Origin: Zea mays
Lineage: Eukaryota; Streptophyta; Magnoliopsida; Poales; Poaceae
Assembly (NCBI RefSeq): GCF_902167145.1
Contig: NC_050105.1
Span: forward strand, 142,895,988-142,959,987
Length of the DNA stretch: 64,000 nt
Direction: 5' to 3'
Of the stretch, positions 11,498-21,289 are shown one piece after another. The notes beneath the pieces are model-generated. The model did no database searches and was not told where the DNA came from. It saw only the letters and a list, made by a program, of their open reading frames with translations. The position numbers were made by a program, and so were the translations under genes. Position 1 is the first letter of the stretch. The number at the start of each line of letters is the position of its first letter.

Positions 11498-12866
11498 TCA
11501 GGCGACGGGGGGCGGCTTCTCGACGTCCTCGAGCGGGCGGAACCACACCTTCTGGTCCAGCACCGTGCCTCCTGCTGCAGCCGCATTCGCGGCGGCAGCG
11601 TCAGCGGCGACGCCCAGCTGGTTGGTGTCCACCGCCGCCGGGCCGAACACGCCGGTCTTGGGGTGGGGGCTCCAGTACTTGTCGGGGCTCCCCGCGCCGC
11701 CGATCACATCGTCCGGCACGAACGCCGGGCGCACCTGCTCCTCCGGGTTCTTGTCGTACGACGAGGCGTGCACGGCCCTCCTGCGTTACGGAACGAAACA
11801 CGCGATGCAATGCAATGAGGGGCGGTGAGCAAACGCAACAAGAGCTGGAAGTGATGTTCCTTCTTTTTTCTCAAGAATCGATAGGACCCAACAAAATCGT
11901 TGCTAGGAGTACACGTCAGGATCAGGTTCCGCGCACGGGTACGGCTGCACATGGGCGGGCGCATGAAACCCGGATTGCTAATAATGCCTGGGCCAACCTG
12001 CAGCAGAAGAGGACACGTGGGTGGGGGCCGAGGATAATTGCGAGGTCACAGCCCACAGGCCAGCCAGGTGGACCTCCGTTCCGTCGCACTCCATAGCTTA
12101 CCGTACCACGCCTGGTCCCGACCCCACCGTCATCGAGCCATGGCAGTTGGCAGAGCAGAGGGTGGATGGACGACAACTGCCGCGCACCAGAGTACCAGAC
12201 CCATCAGGCCCCGGCGTGGCTTGGCTTTGAGGACGTGCACGTCCTGCGTGCCTCCAGTTTGAGGATGTGCACTTCCTCTCTCTCTCTCCGCGGCTACCAT
12301 GCGAGTCTTGCAGATTTGACAGTTTGAAGTGGGCAGAAAATCAAAATCTACTGTGTGTGGTACTCGCAAAACGCCCGAAAAGAACTAGGAAAGTGGATTA
12401 AACAAGCTGGTGATGGTCCCAAAGCAGACAGTTGCCATGTCTACGACTCTACGTAGAGTCGTAGTCGTAGACCATGGGAGAGAAGATAATAGTAGCTCCT
12501 CCTCCTACAGTTGGCAAATTCCAGTAGATTTTCTGCCGAGCAAAATCTTGCCACCAGCAGCAGCACACACATTGAGAATCAGAGTCATCCACAGAGCTAA
12601 GAAGCAAGCAAGCAAATCGCTCTGCTCTGCTGCAACTACCACAGGAACTTGGATTGGACCAACTTAACAAGAACGCGCATCCTAAAAAAAAACACAGTAG
12701 TTCTACTAGCACAGACGAGCAAACCGAAAGAGAATGAACCACGGGGCGAAACCGCGTTCGTGTTGCCGTCGTCCCAGTACCTCGGGGAGGCGGCCTTGCC
12801 GGCCAGGACGCGGCTGACGAAGCTCCCAGCGATCGCCCGCCCCTTGGAGCTAGCCGCTGCTGCCAT
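11498..12866 (-). CDS. LEA-like protein, At5g17165 type (two exons, about 122 aa)
   Basis: Exon 1 (12866-12781) and exon 2 (11780-11498) join through GT-AG sites with matching phase 2. Exon 1 begins MAAAASSKGRAIAGSFVSRV, an Arg/Ser/Ala-rich N-terminus like a mitochondrial or plastid targeting peptide. Exon 2 has the family core: HASSYDKNPEEQVRPAFVPD, then DKYWSPHPKTGVFGPA, an Ala-rich linker, and KVWFRPLEDVEKPP. Order and length fit the plant late embryogenesis abundant group typified by Arabidopsis At5g17165, whose members are linked to desiccation or stress. An in-frame ATG lies 42 nt upstream, but the family N-terminus fits 12866. A TATA box sits 135 bp upstream. The frame is undamaged and the gene converges on the six-exon gene. 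Identification is from memory of the family motif pattern. Confidence 0.85.
12441..12464. repeat. Perfect 24-bp palindrome in the LEA intron
   Basis: The half-site CTACGACTCTAC is followed directly by its reverse complement GTAGAGTCGTAG. Another partial copy (TCGTAGAC) follows. It lies within the single intron of the LEA-like gene. Function unknown. Confidence 0.85.
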
Positions 12867-13000
12867 GCAAAAGATCGATCGTTCGGGGGCGGAGGAAATC
12901 CACCACACCCAACAGTGGAAGCGCTGCGCTGTGCCGCCGGCGAGGCCGAGGGAGAGAGGTTGAAATGATGATAGTAGTCACCACACCCACCGGCTGCCCC

Positions 13001-13010
13001 CATTTTATAG
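13001..13010 (-). promoter_or_regulatory. TATA box of the LEA-like gene
   Basis: The minus strand reads CTATAAAATG, a near-consensus TATA box 135 bp upstream of the chosen ATG, leaving room for a 5' UTR of about 100 bases. Confidence 0.7.
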
Positions 13011-13051
13011 CGCCCGAGCTAGCCGGTGCCGGCACACCGTCGTACAGCGCC

Positions 13052-13077
13052 TGCTATTGCTATTGCTATTGCTATTG
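13052..13077. repeat. (TGCTAT)n hexanucleotide microsatellite
   Basis: About four copies of the hexamer lie just upstream of the LEA TATA box. A length-variable promoter-proximal repeat is possible. Confidence 0.8.
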
Positions 13078-13086
13078 GCTATTGGG

Positions 13087-13993
13087 GAGCAGCACTGACG
13101 GGCAACCTCTGCGGCTTCTGATCGGAACGGCCAGCTGTGCGTCCACCTCTAGTACCCTACCAACGGCCAGCGGCATCGCTGTCCCAAGAGAGAGACCGCG
13201 CCTCGCCTTGGGACCTCCATCAACGTTGGGCCGTCTGATCTGAATCTGATCATGTTTACTCCTACTACCACTTATCATTGTGCGGTTTTTACCCCCCACC
13301 CCACTAGAAACGGTGCTATGCATGTGTCATTTCTAGCGCTGGTAAAAAGCTGAAAAAAATTGCTCTGGTCGTGGGCTAAAGTGGCGCACGTATAATGCAG
13401 CATTGTATGTTTCGCCGTCGTGTCTTATTTTAAGGAATCACGTTATTCAATTCGTGGCGGGGGACACTGGACGGTGCACGGTTTGACTAGCAGCCTAGGA
13501 GGCAGCGGAGAGATACAGATGGAGCATGAGCTGGAAATCACGTTATTCAATCACGTTATTGTATGTTTCGTCGAGCCATCCATGAGCATGAGCTGGAAAT
13601 TTCCCTAGGCGATAATAAAATTCCGTAGATAAACGGACCCTCTTCTAGAATTGTTCGTGGAAATGAAAAGGAGAATGCCTGTGTATCTATATATATACTA
13701 TATTATATTTAGTATCATTAGATAGATAGTTACATTTATTTTTATATAATATTTTTTTGTTGTTGTTAGAGATATAAGTACAAAACTAGCTAATTTTTAG
13801 AAAAATAATTGGTATGAAAAATAGAACGACATTTATTTATAACGGAAGGAGTAGAAGACAAGCGTGCACGGTACCACCAATTAGCATAAACCTACGAGGA
13901 TCACCGACGAGATTCGCCGGCATACTGAATGGAAGAAAACAACCAGTTGGCCATATATAATGCTCTTTGTCGTGACAAGCAGGCCAAAATAGC
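13087..13993. other. Intergenic; LEA upstream region and a degenerate MITE end
   Basis: No coding content. ATGAGCTGGAAAT occurs twice (about 13527 and 13589) as a direct repeat, as does TGTATGTTTCG. Near 13843, AACGGAAGGAGTA resembles a Stowaway-type terminus, but no convincing partner end or TA duplication was found. Confidence 0.45.
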
Positions 13994-14001
13994 CAATGAG
14001 C

Positions 14002-14572
14002 TAGAGATGTCCAAATGGGCCGTGCCCATCGGGCGGCCCGTGGCACGGCACGGTTTTGGCCCGTCACGAACACGGCACGGCCCGGTGGTTGACGGGCTCG
14101 GGCCGGCACGGCCCGTTAGTCGGGCCGGGCTTGGGCCGCTGCCGTGGCACGCCGTGCCGGCCCGAGCACGGCCCGGTTTTTTTATTTTATTTTTCAGAGC
14201 ATTTATTTGTATATTAGAAGCAACTTTAATAGATTAGACACAAAATAAGTTTGGTTTAGTTGGCTAGAGTGGTGTAGCTAGGCATTCCAATGCTCCAACC
14301 AAGGTTCGAATCCTAGCAAAGTGAATTTTCTGTCTTTTTTTTACTTCATTTTCTTCCCACCCGGTCAAAGCACGGCGTGCCTTAACGGGTTGCGGGCCGG
14401 CCCGACACGGCCCGGCTATGTGCGGGTCGTGCCTGGGCCTGGGATGTGGCACGGTGGCCCAGCCCGGCACGGCCCGTCAACCTAACGGGCTGAAACGTGC
14501 CGGGCCAAAACGTGTCGGGCCGAAGGCGGGCCCGTGCCGGGCCGGCACGGCCCACCCGTTTGGACATGTCTA
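14002..14572. mobile_element. Non-autonomous hAT element A (571 bp)
   Basis: Termini TAGAGATGTCCAAA and TTTGGACATGTCTA are inverted repeats. A perfect 8-bp target duplication CAATGAGC lies at 13994-14001 and 14573-14580, the length made by hAT transposases. Both subterminal regions are dense arrays of short GC-rich motifs such as GGCACGGCCCG and CCGGGCCG in both orientations, as in hAT subterminal transposase-binding arrays. The AT-rich middle contains a tRNA-like sequence. No transposase is encoded. Confidence 0.92.
14252..14342 (+). other. tRNA-like Pol III cassette inside hAT element A
   Basis: A box-A-like sequence TGGTTTAGTTGG (14252-14263) is followed 39 bp later by a perfect box B GGTTCGAATCC (14303-14313) and a run of eight T (14335-14342) that could end Pol III transcription. 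Acceptor and anticodon stems do not close well, so this is a tRNA relic or tRNA-derived SINE rather than a working tRNA gene. Confidence 0.6.
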
Positions 14573-14617
14573 CAATGAGCTCGCCGGATCTCGTCGCCGT
14601 TGCGGCTCTGTGCACTG

Positions 14618-15253
14618 TATAGATGTCCAAACGGGTCACCCGGCACGGATCCGGCCCGAACCCGTTTCGGCCCGGTACGAATAGGGCCGGGCCAGGCACG
14701 GCCCGTTGATGCTTCGGGCCGGGTCGGGCTGGCCCACGTGCCTAGAGACATGCCCAAACCCGGCACGCACAGGGAAAAATCGTGCCGGGCCGGCCCGTTG
14801 GCCCGGTGGGCCTCAACGGACCGGGCCGGGCACTAGCCCGAACCAACAGTAGAACGGTATATAAATACATATATTTAACATAATTAATCATATATAATAA
14901 CATATTATTTATATATATTAAGACAACAAAATATTTATGTATGCATTTTATATTTATGTATGCATTTTATATATGTTTGGCCGCGTATTTAGTATTTACA
15001 TACTATGAGAGAATTAAATGTATTTACATATTTAGTATTTACATAAATATGCGGGCCGCCGTCGTGCCGACCCATTTATCGTGCCGGGCCGGGCCAAAGC
15101 ACGCGGGCCGCCGTATGTGCCCATACCCGGCCCGCTAAACGGGCCGTGCCGGCCCGGGTCCGTAACCGACCGTGCCGGGCCGTGTTTGGACCAGGCTAAA
15201 TTCGTGCCGTGCCACGGGCCAAACGGGCGGCCCGCACTGTTTGGACATCTATA
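14618..15253. mobile_element. Non-autonomous hAT element B (636 bp)
   Basis: Termini TATAGATGTCCAAAC and GTTTGGACATCTATA (one mismatch zone inside) are flanked by a perfect 8-bp duplication GTGCACTG (14610-14617 and 15254-15261). It has the same GC-rich subterminal motif arrays as element A, 45 bp to its left, with an AT-rich centre of unrelated sequence. It belongs to the same family or a sister family and encodes no protein. Confidence 0.9.
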
Positions 15254-15261
15254 GTGCACTG

Positions 15262-16018
15262 TGCTCACCTGGAATTTTGGGTGCATCCTCCCCACTGAAC
15301 TGTACTGTAGTACCGTATAGAGTGGTCGTACTCTCTTCGTGTGTAGAAAGCAATACAATATTAGCACATAGAATCAATATCATTTTCAATATCTTTTATT
15401 TTATTACTTATAGATTAAAAAAATATCGATGGTTCTAGTGTTACATAAACGTGAATTGATATGCATGCAGCCCATGGTTGCACTGCATTTTGTTTTTCTT
15501 TTGGCAAGTGTGAGTAGTTAGCGGGGCCGGGCAGGGCAGGACGTTAGAATATGCCGTTCCAGATGCTGGATCAGCCCCGACCAACCATCGGCCCGCGCCA
15601 GCGCGTTCCGCGTCGGTCCCCACGTGCCGTCCCCGTGTGCGGACGGGCGCCATGTGGATCAGATCGACACCGGAGCAAATAATGCAATGGGTTGTGTCCA
15701 ACCAAAGCAACCCTCTCTTTCGTTTTTTTACGTTTTGGGGATTGAAAATTTTATAGTTTTTTTTACTGTTCTGGCTGAAGGAGAATAGGAGATGCCGGAA
15801 CGAAAAGACCAGCAAAGCGTTGGGCCAGCCGGCGGCACGCTGCATACACACACACAGGCATAGCCGGAGGCCTCTCAGTCAGTCCGTCGGCCGTCGGCAA
15901 CGTCACTCTCTATCTCTATCTGCAGGAGCTAGCACTACCAATAGCCAAGGCAGAGGCCCGGCCCACCTACCGAAGTCCGAAACCTCGCCAAGCGGCACCA
16001 AAAAAACGCAGCCAATCG
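15262..16018. other. Upstream region of the RPL12 locus
   Basis: No gene. The distal part (15300-15540) is AT-rich. From about 15540 it is GC-rich, with GGGCC-containing sites near 15820 and 15955 (TGGGCC/GGCCCA, site-II-like elements typical of plant ribosomal protein promoters). Confidence 0.5.
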
Positions 16019-16026
16019 AAACCCTA
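16019..16026 (+). promoter_or_regulatory. telo box upstream of RPL12
   Basis: AAACCCTA, the telo-box core common in plant ribosomal protein and translation-factor gene promoters, lies 93 bp upstream of the RPL12 ATG. With the nearby GGCCCA motifs it suggests the locus kept its own promoter rather than being a promoterless retrocopy. Confidence 0.65.
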
Positions 16027-16111
16027 CGTCCGCCGCCAGCTTCAAGCTCCCAGAGACCAAACCTTCCCTCCCTACACACTAACCCACACCAGCCGCCGGC
16101 CAGCAGCAGCC

Positions 16112-16612
16112 ATGCCGCCCAAGTTGGACCCCTCGCAGGTGGTCGAGGTATTCGTCCGCGTGACGGGCGGCTAGGTCGGCGCGGCGTCGTCGCTGGCGCC
16201 CAAGATCGGCCCGCTCGGCCTCTCCCCGAAGAAGATCGGCGAGGACATCGCCAAGGAGACCGCCAGGGACTGGAAGGGCCTGCGCGTCACCGTGAAGCTC
16301 ACGGTGCAGAACCGGCAGGCCAAGGTCTCCGTCGTCCCCTCCGCCGCCGCCCTCGTCATCAAGGCGCTCAAGGAGCCCGAGCGGGACCGGAAGAAGGTCA
16401 AGAACATCCGGCACAGCGGCAACGTCGCCCTCGACGACGTCGTCGAGATCGCCAGGACCATGCGCCCCAGATCCATGGCCAAGGAGATGGCCGGCACCGT
16501 CAAGGAGATCCTCGGCACCTGCGTCAGCGTCGGGTGCACCGTCGACGGCAAGGACCCCAAGGACCTGCAGCAGGAGATCGATGATGGTGAGGTCGAGATC
16601 CCCTCCGCTTAA
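16112..16612 (+). pseudogene. RPL12: 60S ribosomal protein L12 (uL11) with TAG at codon 21
   Basis: From MPPKLDPSQVVEVFVRVTGG the frame matches plant cytosolic L12, the stalk-base protein that binds the GTPase-associated rRNA. Codon 21 (16172-16174) is TAG where the family has Glu (GAG), a single-base change. After it the frame runs intact to the natural end: [20 protein letters not shown], then [20 protein letters not shown], and finally [20 protein letters not shown] with TAA at 16610-16612. Full length would be the normal 166 aa. Codons are strongly GC-ending, as in an expressed grass gene. A donor-like GGTGAGC directly after the stop suggests a 3' UTR intron. It is either a recently inactivated paralogue, a null allele or a sequence error. 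Reinitiation downstream would lose the N-terminal domain. Confidence 0.9.
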
Positions 16613-17399
16613 AGGTGAGCACGCCAGCTCTTTCTTCTTTCATTCATTGCTATGCGGGATCGCTAAAATTTAGACGAGACCAATGCTAGTGCTACCAAAT
16701 GAAACATCGATTTTTTTTAGATTCTGTATTTCTGGTATTGCGTTGCGTTTATATCTGGAGGTAAAACTCGAATTTTGTCTGGCCTGATAATCAAACTTGT
16801 TCTCTTAGTGGTCAGGGAATATTGACACACTTATCAAGAGGTCTGTTTCTCGTTAACACAGATACTAAGTCCTGCTATGTGGCTTTTCGGAGGTCTAGAT
16901 TGCCATTCTAGTTCAGTTCTGTGATGGCAAGTATTTTCCTCATGTTTTTTTTCACTAGGGCAATTACATTTGCAGCACCAGCATCCCTAATTTCTCTCTG
17001 CTGGCATTAAAATACATCACATTAAAATACAAAATACATAATAATGGCATTAAAATACATCACATTAAAATACATCATACCAAACATATAAACAAAATAC
17101 ATAATAATAATTTACACATTAAAATAAAATCCTAGGAACATGAATCATGAATTTTGGAGTTATATATTTTAATATATGAATTTCCAAACGTTTTATGTGC
17201 TTAAAATAGGATTAAGTGGGAAATAAATTTTTTTTACTGTTTTCGTGACAAAACAGAGACTCTTTGTGATAAACAATAATATTACAAAATTTTAGAAACT
17301 GCAATGAGTTAATTTGGAGTTCATATGAATTTTCTATGGAATAAACAAGTTTCTATCAATTATTTATACATTAAAAATCTATTTCTATTTTATTTTCTC
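16613..17399. other. RPL12 3' region and AT-rich DNA
   Basis: This probably holds a 3' UTR intron. Imperfect tandem ATTAAAATACATCACATTAAAATACA-like repeats lie at about 17008-17080. No gene seen. Confidence 0.5.
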
Positions 17400-19073
17400 C
17401 GATTTTCGAGTTGTTTGGACTGGGCCTCAATTTCTGGAAAGCGCAGGGGGCTAGTTGTAAGAATCTCTAAGACACAGAGCGCCCCACAAATGGACGACGA
17501 GTTGAATCTAAAATAGCATAGGGTCTCTTTTGCAGTTTTACAGGGCCGAATGGGTATCCTTCGTTCAGAGTCGTCCGATCGACAACCGAGGGTTCCGATT
17601 AGATCAAGCCCACACCCGAATCGGTATGCGATGCTATGCGTTGGATTGGGAATCAACGACGCTGATTTAATTAAATGAAACGATGTATTTCCCCCTCTGA
17701 TCCTAGGCGCAAGCTGACACATCAACGACTAGGGTTTTACAATGCCCAGATCCGATCCCTACCCTCGGATCTCTAATCGACGGTCAGGATTCCATTACTG
17801 CAAAGGGGTATGCCATTCTAATCTTGGCCTTCAAACGCAGATCTAACGGGCACGATAACCCTCAGCCTTTCCTCGACGCGGTGGCACGGCGACAACTTCG
17901 CACCGACGGCGGCGCCATGGCCGGCGATCGCATCGACCCGATTGCCGACCCTAAACTTTAATCCGAAAGCAGCAGCACGAAGCGGTAACAATATGGTATC
18001 GCGTAGGATGCTACTCATCGAGATTCGCAGAGCTGAACCGGCCACCCACGGCGCACGGCGAAAATCGAAATCCGGCGACGAATTTCAGACACCACCACGA
18101 TCGCCACCTCCCCGGACGGCCACGAAACCTTCACCAGACACCCCGCAAAGCTCCCGGACACGACTCATGTGCCTGGTCCTTTGGCGAAGATGGTAATGGC
18201 GCTGGCGCACGATTCCTGGTCGCAGTTCAAGCCTAAGCCTCCTGTTCTTGTCGCGATTGCTAGATTAAAGGGGGCAATGGGTGCAGAGGTTTGTGGGGTC
18301 ATGTCTTATAGGCTAACGGCTCGAACCGGCGAGAAACCTAGGCGTGGGGCGAGTTCACCGGAGATTACGGAGGTCGCGTAGCGAATTCTGTTGGCGTGGG
18401 AGCGATTGATCTGACGGCTTGGTCCCATCGGTCACGGAAGGAGCGATGAATGCGGGTGCAAGAGGGAATAGCGGGCAACGGCTGACAGTTGGGCCCCGCG
18501 CGTAAGTGAGTCCGGGCGGGCGTGGTGACGTTGGGCTGGTGCAGAGGGTTTTCCCTGGTGGGCCAAAATGGTGACCGCGGCCCAAGTAGGCTATTCTTCC
18601 TTTTTTCTTTTTCTTTTTATTTTCCATTTTCTTTTCTTGTTTTCTTTTCCTTTAAATTTTCAAATTCTTAGTTTAAATACCCATTTAAGTTCAAACTTCC
18701 TAGCCAATTTCTTTTCTCATTAAATTCTCACCTTTGACATGATATGGATGAATTCATCCAATTTTAATATTTAGTTTTTTTATCACTAGCGCTCTTTTTT
18801 TGTTTTCTAACTCAGATTCCAATTTAAGTCTTGAATTCCACTTGGGACACTAATATGTTTCTATTTAAATTACTTTTATATAGTCACCAAATGCACACAC
18901 TAATAAAATCCAGCATGATGCAAGTTTTAGTGGCATACATTTTTATTAATTATTTGTTTCCTAATAAAGTGTTCACATGTGATGATACATAAAGGTCAAA
19001 CTCTCATATAGATAAAGAGAAATTGTTTTCTCTATTTATATTATCTCTAACAAATTACAAATTAGGTATCACA
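17400..19073 (+). mobile_element. Probable gypsy-type LTR (solo or fragment)
   Basis: It resembles 4126-5286 in layout: a GC-rich part with short open frames, a GCGGCCCAAGTAGG motif near 18576, a T/C-rich tract, then AT-rich DNA containing GTTCACATGTGATGATAC and ending CAAATTAGGTATCACA at 19073. The segment 18970-19073 closely matches 24245-24362. Left end and target duplication are unresolved. Confidence 0.55.
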
Positions 19074-19839
19074 CTGGTCGAGCAGGAGAGGGGCGCTATG
19101 CAGTGCGCCGGGAGAAGCAGGGCACGACCATGGGGAGAGCAGGGCGAGGGGAGGTGGAGCTGAGGGGCCCACGCCCATGGAGGCCCTGCTCCTGCGCTGG
19201 CGTGCTGCTGCATGGGCGCCGAGCACAGGGGGCAGAGGAGACGAGGGGGAGAATGGAGAGGGCATCAGCAAGGGGCTTCAACAGTGGAGCGCTTGGCCAG
19301 GGAGAGAGGCCAGCGCCATGGGAGGAGTGTCGCTGCACTGCTCTACTGTGGGAGAAAAAAACAGTGAGCGACTGAGCTGGGGAGGGAGCTTGTCCGCGCC
19401 TGGGGAAGGGAAAGGAGTGGCGCTGGGCGGAGGAGGGGAGGACGCCATGGGAGGAGCTCGACGGCATGGGAGCTTGGAGCTCGGCTCCCTGCTTGCTGCT
19501 GCGCGAGGGAGAAGGAGCATGGGGCGTCGAGCAGTTGGAGGAGAGAGCTCGCGGCCAGGGGGTAAGAAGAAAGGGGCGCCGTCGAGGGAGGTGCAGAGTT
19601 GCTGCACGACAGGAGGAGGAAGAAGACAGGGAGTGCGTGTCGGTTGAAAGAGAAGAGGGAGAAGGGTTGTGGCGGCTAGGGGTAGGGAGTGGTAATTTTC
19701 TCCAACTTGCAAGGGGAGGCCTCATATTTATAGACATGTGAGGGCTAGGGTTTTTAGTGGGCTAGGTTGGGCTGGCCCAAAACACTCAATTTGAGCCGTG
19801 CTAAATAATTTTCCGGAATAAAAATGCTTCTGCGGATTA
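19074..19839 (-). mobile_element. GC-rich LTR-like segment with minus-strand TATA box
   Basis: The minus strand has a TATA box, CTATAAATATGAG (plus 19721-19733), followed by a GC-rich stretch of open frames (Ser/Pro/Arg-rich, no domain). This is typical of the R/U5 part of a grass LTR rather than a gene. It meets the large duplication at 19840. Confidence 0.45.
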
Positions 19840-20472
19840 CGTCTGTGCAAGGACAGAGCGAGCTGGTGCTCGGTCGGACAGAACGAAGGATTATCCATAC
19901 TAGGATTTTGATTTGTTTAGCGTCACTCGGAAAATAATTCATCGCACCCAATTAGGAATAAAATGAATTGAGATCGATTGGTTTCAGATTCATGTTCCTT
20001 GCTCAATCGGGTTGGGTTAATAAAAATCATTGCCGCTGTCGATTTTTGAATTTCGGATCGAACGCAGAGGTATTAAGCCGAGTCGGATAAAATTGATTAG
20101 TGGACGACATATTGAGTATTCCGTTTGAGAGTACCGACTCGGATTAAAATAGTCGGACATCGATCGAGGTTCGAGGAGTCGGACTCGGGCACAGATCAAT
20201 TAACAATAGTCGAGAGTTTGATTAAATGGGCTTTAGATGAGATTTACAAGTCGAGAATGATTTTCGAGTTTGCATTCGCGCTGAGAATAGAAGTTTTAAT
20301 AGGCTCCAAATTTGGCCTTCTGTGAGATTGAATAACTTCGAATTCGTTGAAATGTGAATGAATAGTATGGATAATCAGAGACATACGCAAGCGAGAAATA
20401 GAAATTTTCACTGAGCATCCGAGATTAGGATGAATCTCCCGTCATAACACGAAATAGACACCTGGGTGTCAC

Positions 20473-21289
20473 GAATAGAGGGGATTATAGGAAACCTAGA
20501 ATCACAAAAGGTTATTAAATAGCCCAATGAGGTTTTCATCTACTAGTTTTACTCTAATACCCTCTCGTGCTAATATAGTGCCCTTAACATCAGGGAAACG
20601 TCATTTGTGATTTAAAATGTGATCTATTGTATTTAATTCTTTATATTCCAACTTTTAGCAACTGTATGGTGGAAAAAACGTGCCTTACAACCTTAACCTA
20701 TGTTTGGACACTTCTATCACGCAATTTGGCTAAATTTTGCATGATCTTTATTTTATTTTGAGAAATAATGTGGCAAATTGATGTGTGGTGTTTTGCTTGA
20801 GTGGACATAAATAGAGGGGATTATAGGAAACCTATTATCATAAAAGGTCATTAACTAGCCTTCTAACGTCTTCATCCACTAGTTGTACTCTAATACCCTC
20901 TCATACGAATTCAATACCCTCAACATCATAGAAAACACTATTTTAAGTTTCAAAGTTAATATATTCTTTTGAATTCTTTATATTCCAACTTTTTAGGAAC
21001 TGTATGGTGGAAAAAAGGTGCCTTACAACCTTAACATATGTTTGGACAGATCTCTTACGTAATTTGGCTAAATTTCTCATGGTCTATATTTTATTTTGAG
21101 AAACGACGTGTCATAATAATGTGTGGTATTTTACTTGAGTGGACATAAACGCCATCTAGGTATGCCTTGAATAGAAGGGATTATAGGAAACCTGGTATCA
21201 CAAAATGTCATTAGCTAGCCCAATATCGTAGAAACGTCATTTGAGGTTTATAAGGTGATATATTGTTTTGAATTCTTTATAGTCCAACC
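20473..21289. repeat. TR-1-like knob-associated tandem repeat, copy 1
   Basis: About 2.3 units start with GAATAGAGGGGATTATAGGA at 20473, about 20811 and about 21170, a period near 340-360 bp. Each contains CTCTAATACCCTCTC-like and CAACTTTTAGCAACTGTATGG-like segments. The period and direct adjacency to knob180 units fit the maize TR-1 knob repeat. Family assignment is inference; the tandem structure is seen directly. Confidence 0.65.

Noticed and set aside
12449..13003. Minus-strand 184-codon frame over LEA exon 1
   Set aside because: It is a different frame from the LEA exon and has no family match; the LEA frame with matching splice sites explains the region.
14245..14320. Functional tRNA gene
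   Set aside because: Box A and B are good, but acceptor and anticodon stems do not pair, so only a tRNA-like relic is claimed.
14382..14836. Several overlapping open frames rich in Ala/Gly/Pro/Arg
   Set aside because: They are translations of the hAT subterminal GC-rich motif arrays, open on both strands.
16172..16174. Programmed readthrough or recoding at the RPL12 TAG
   Set aside because: No such mechanism is known for L12; a nonsense mutation or sequence error is simpler.
19096..19737. Minus-strand open frame of 213 codons, Ser/Pro/Arg-rich
   Set aside because: It lies downstream of an LTR-type TATA box in GC-rich DNA with several open frames at once. This is composition, not a gene.
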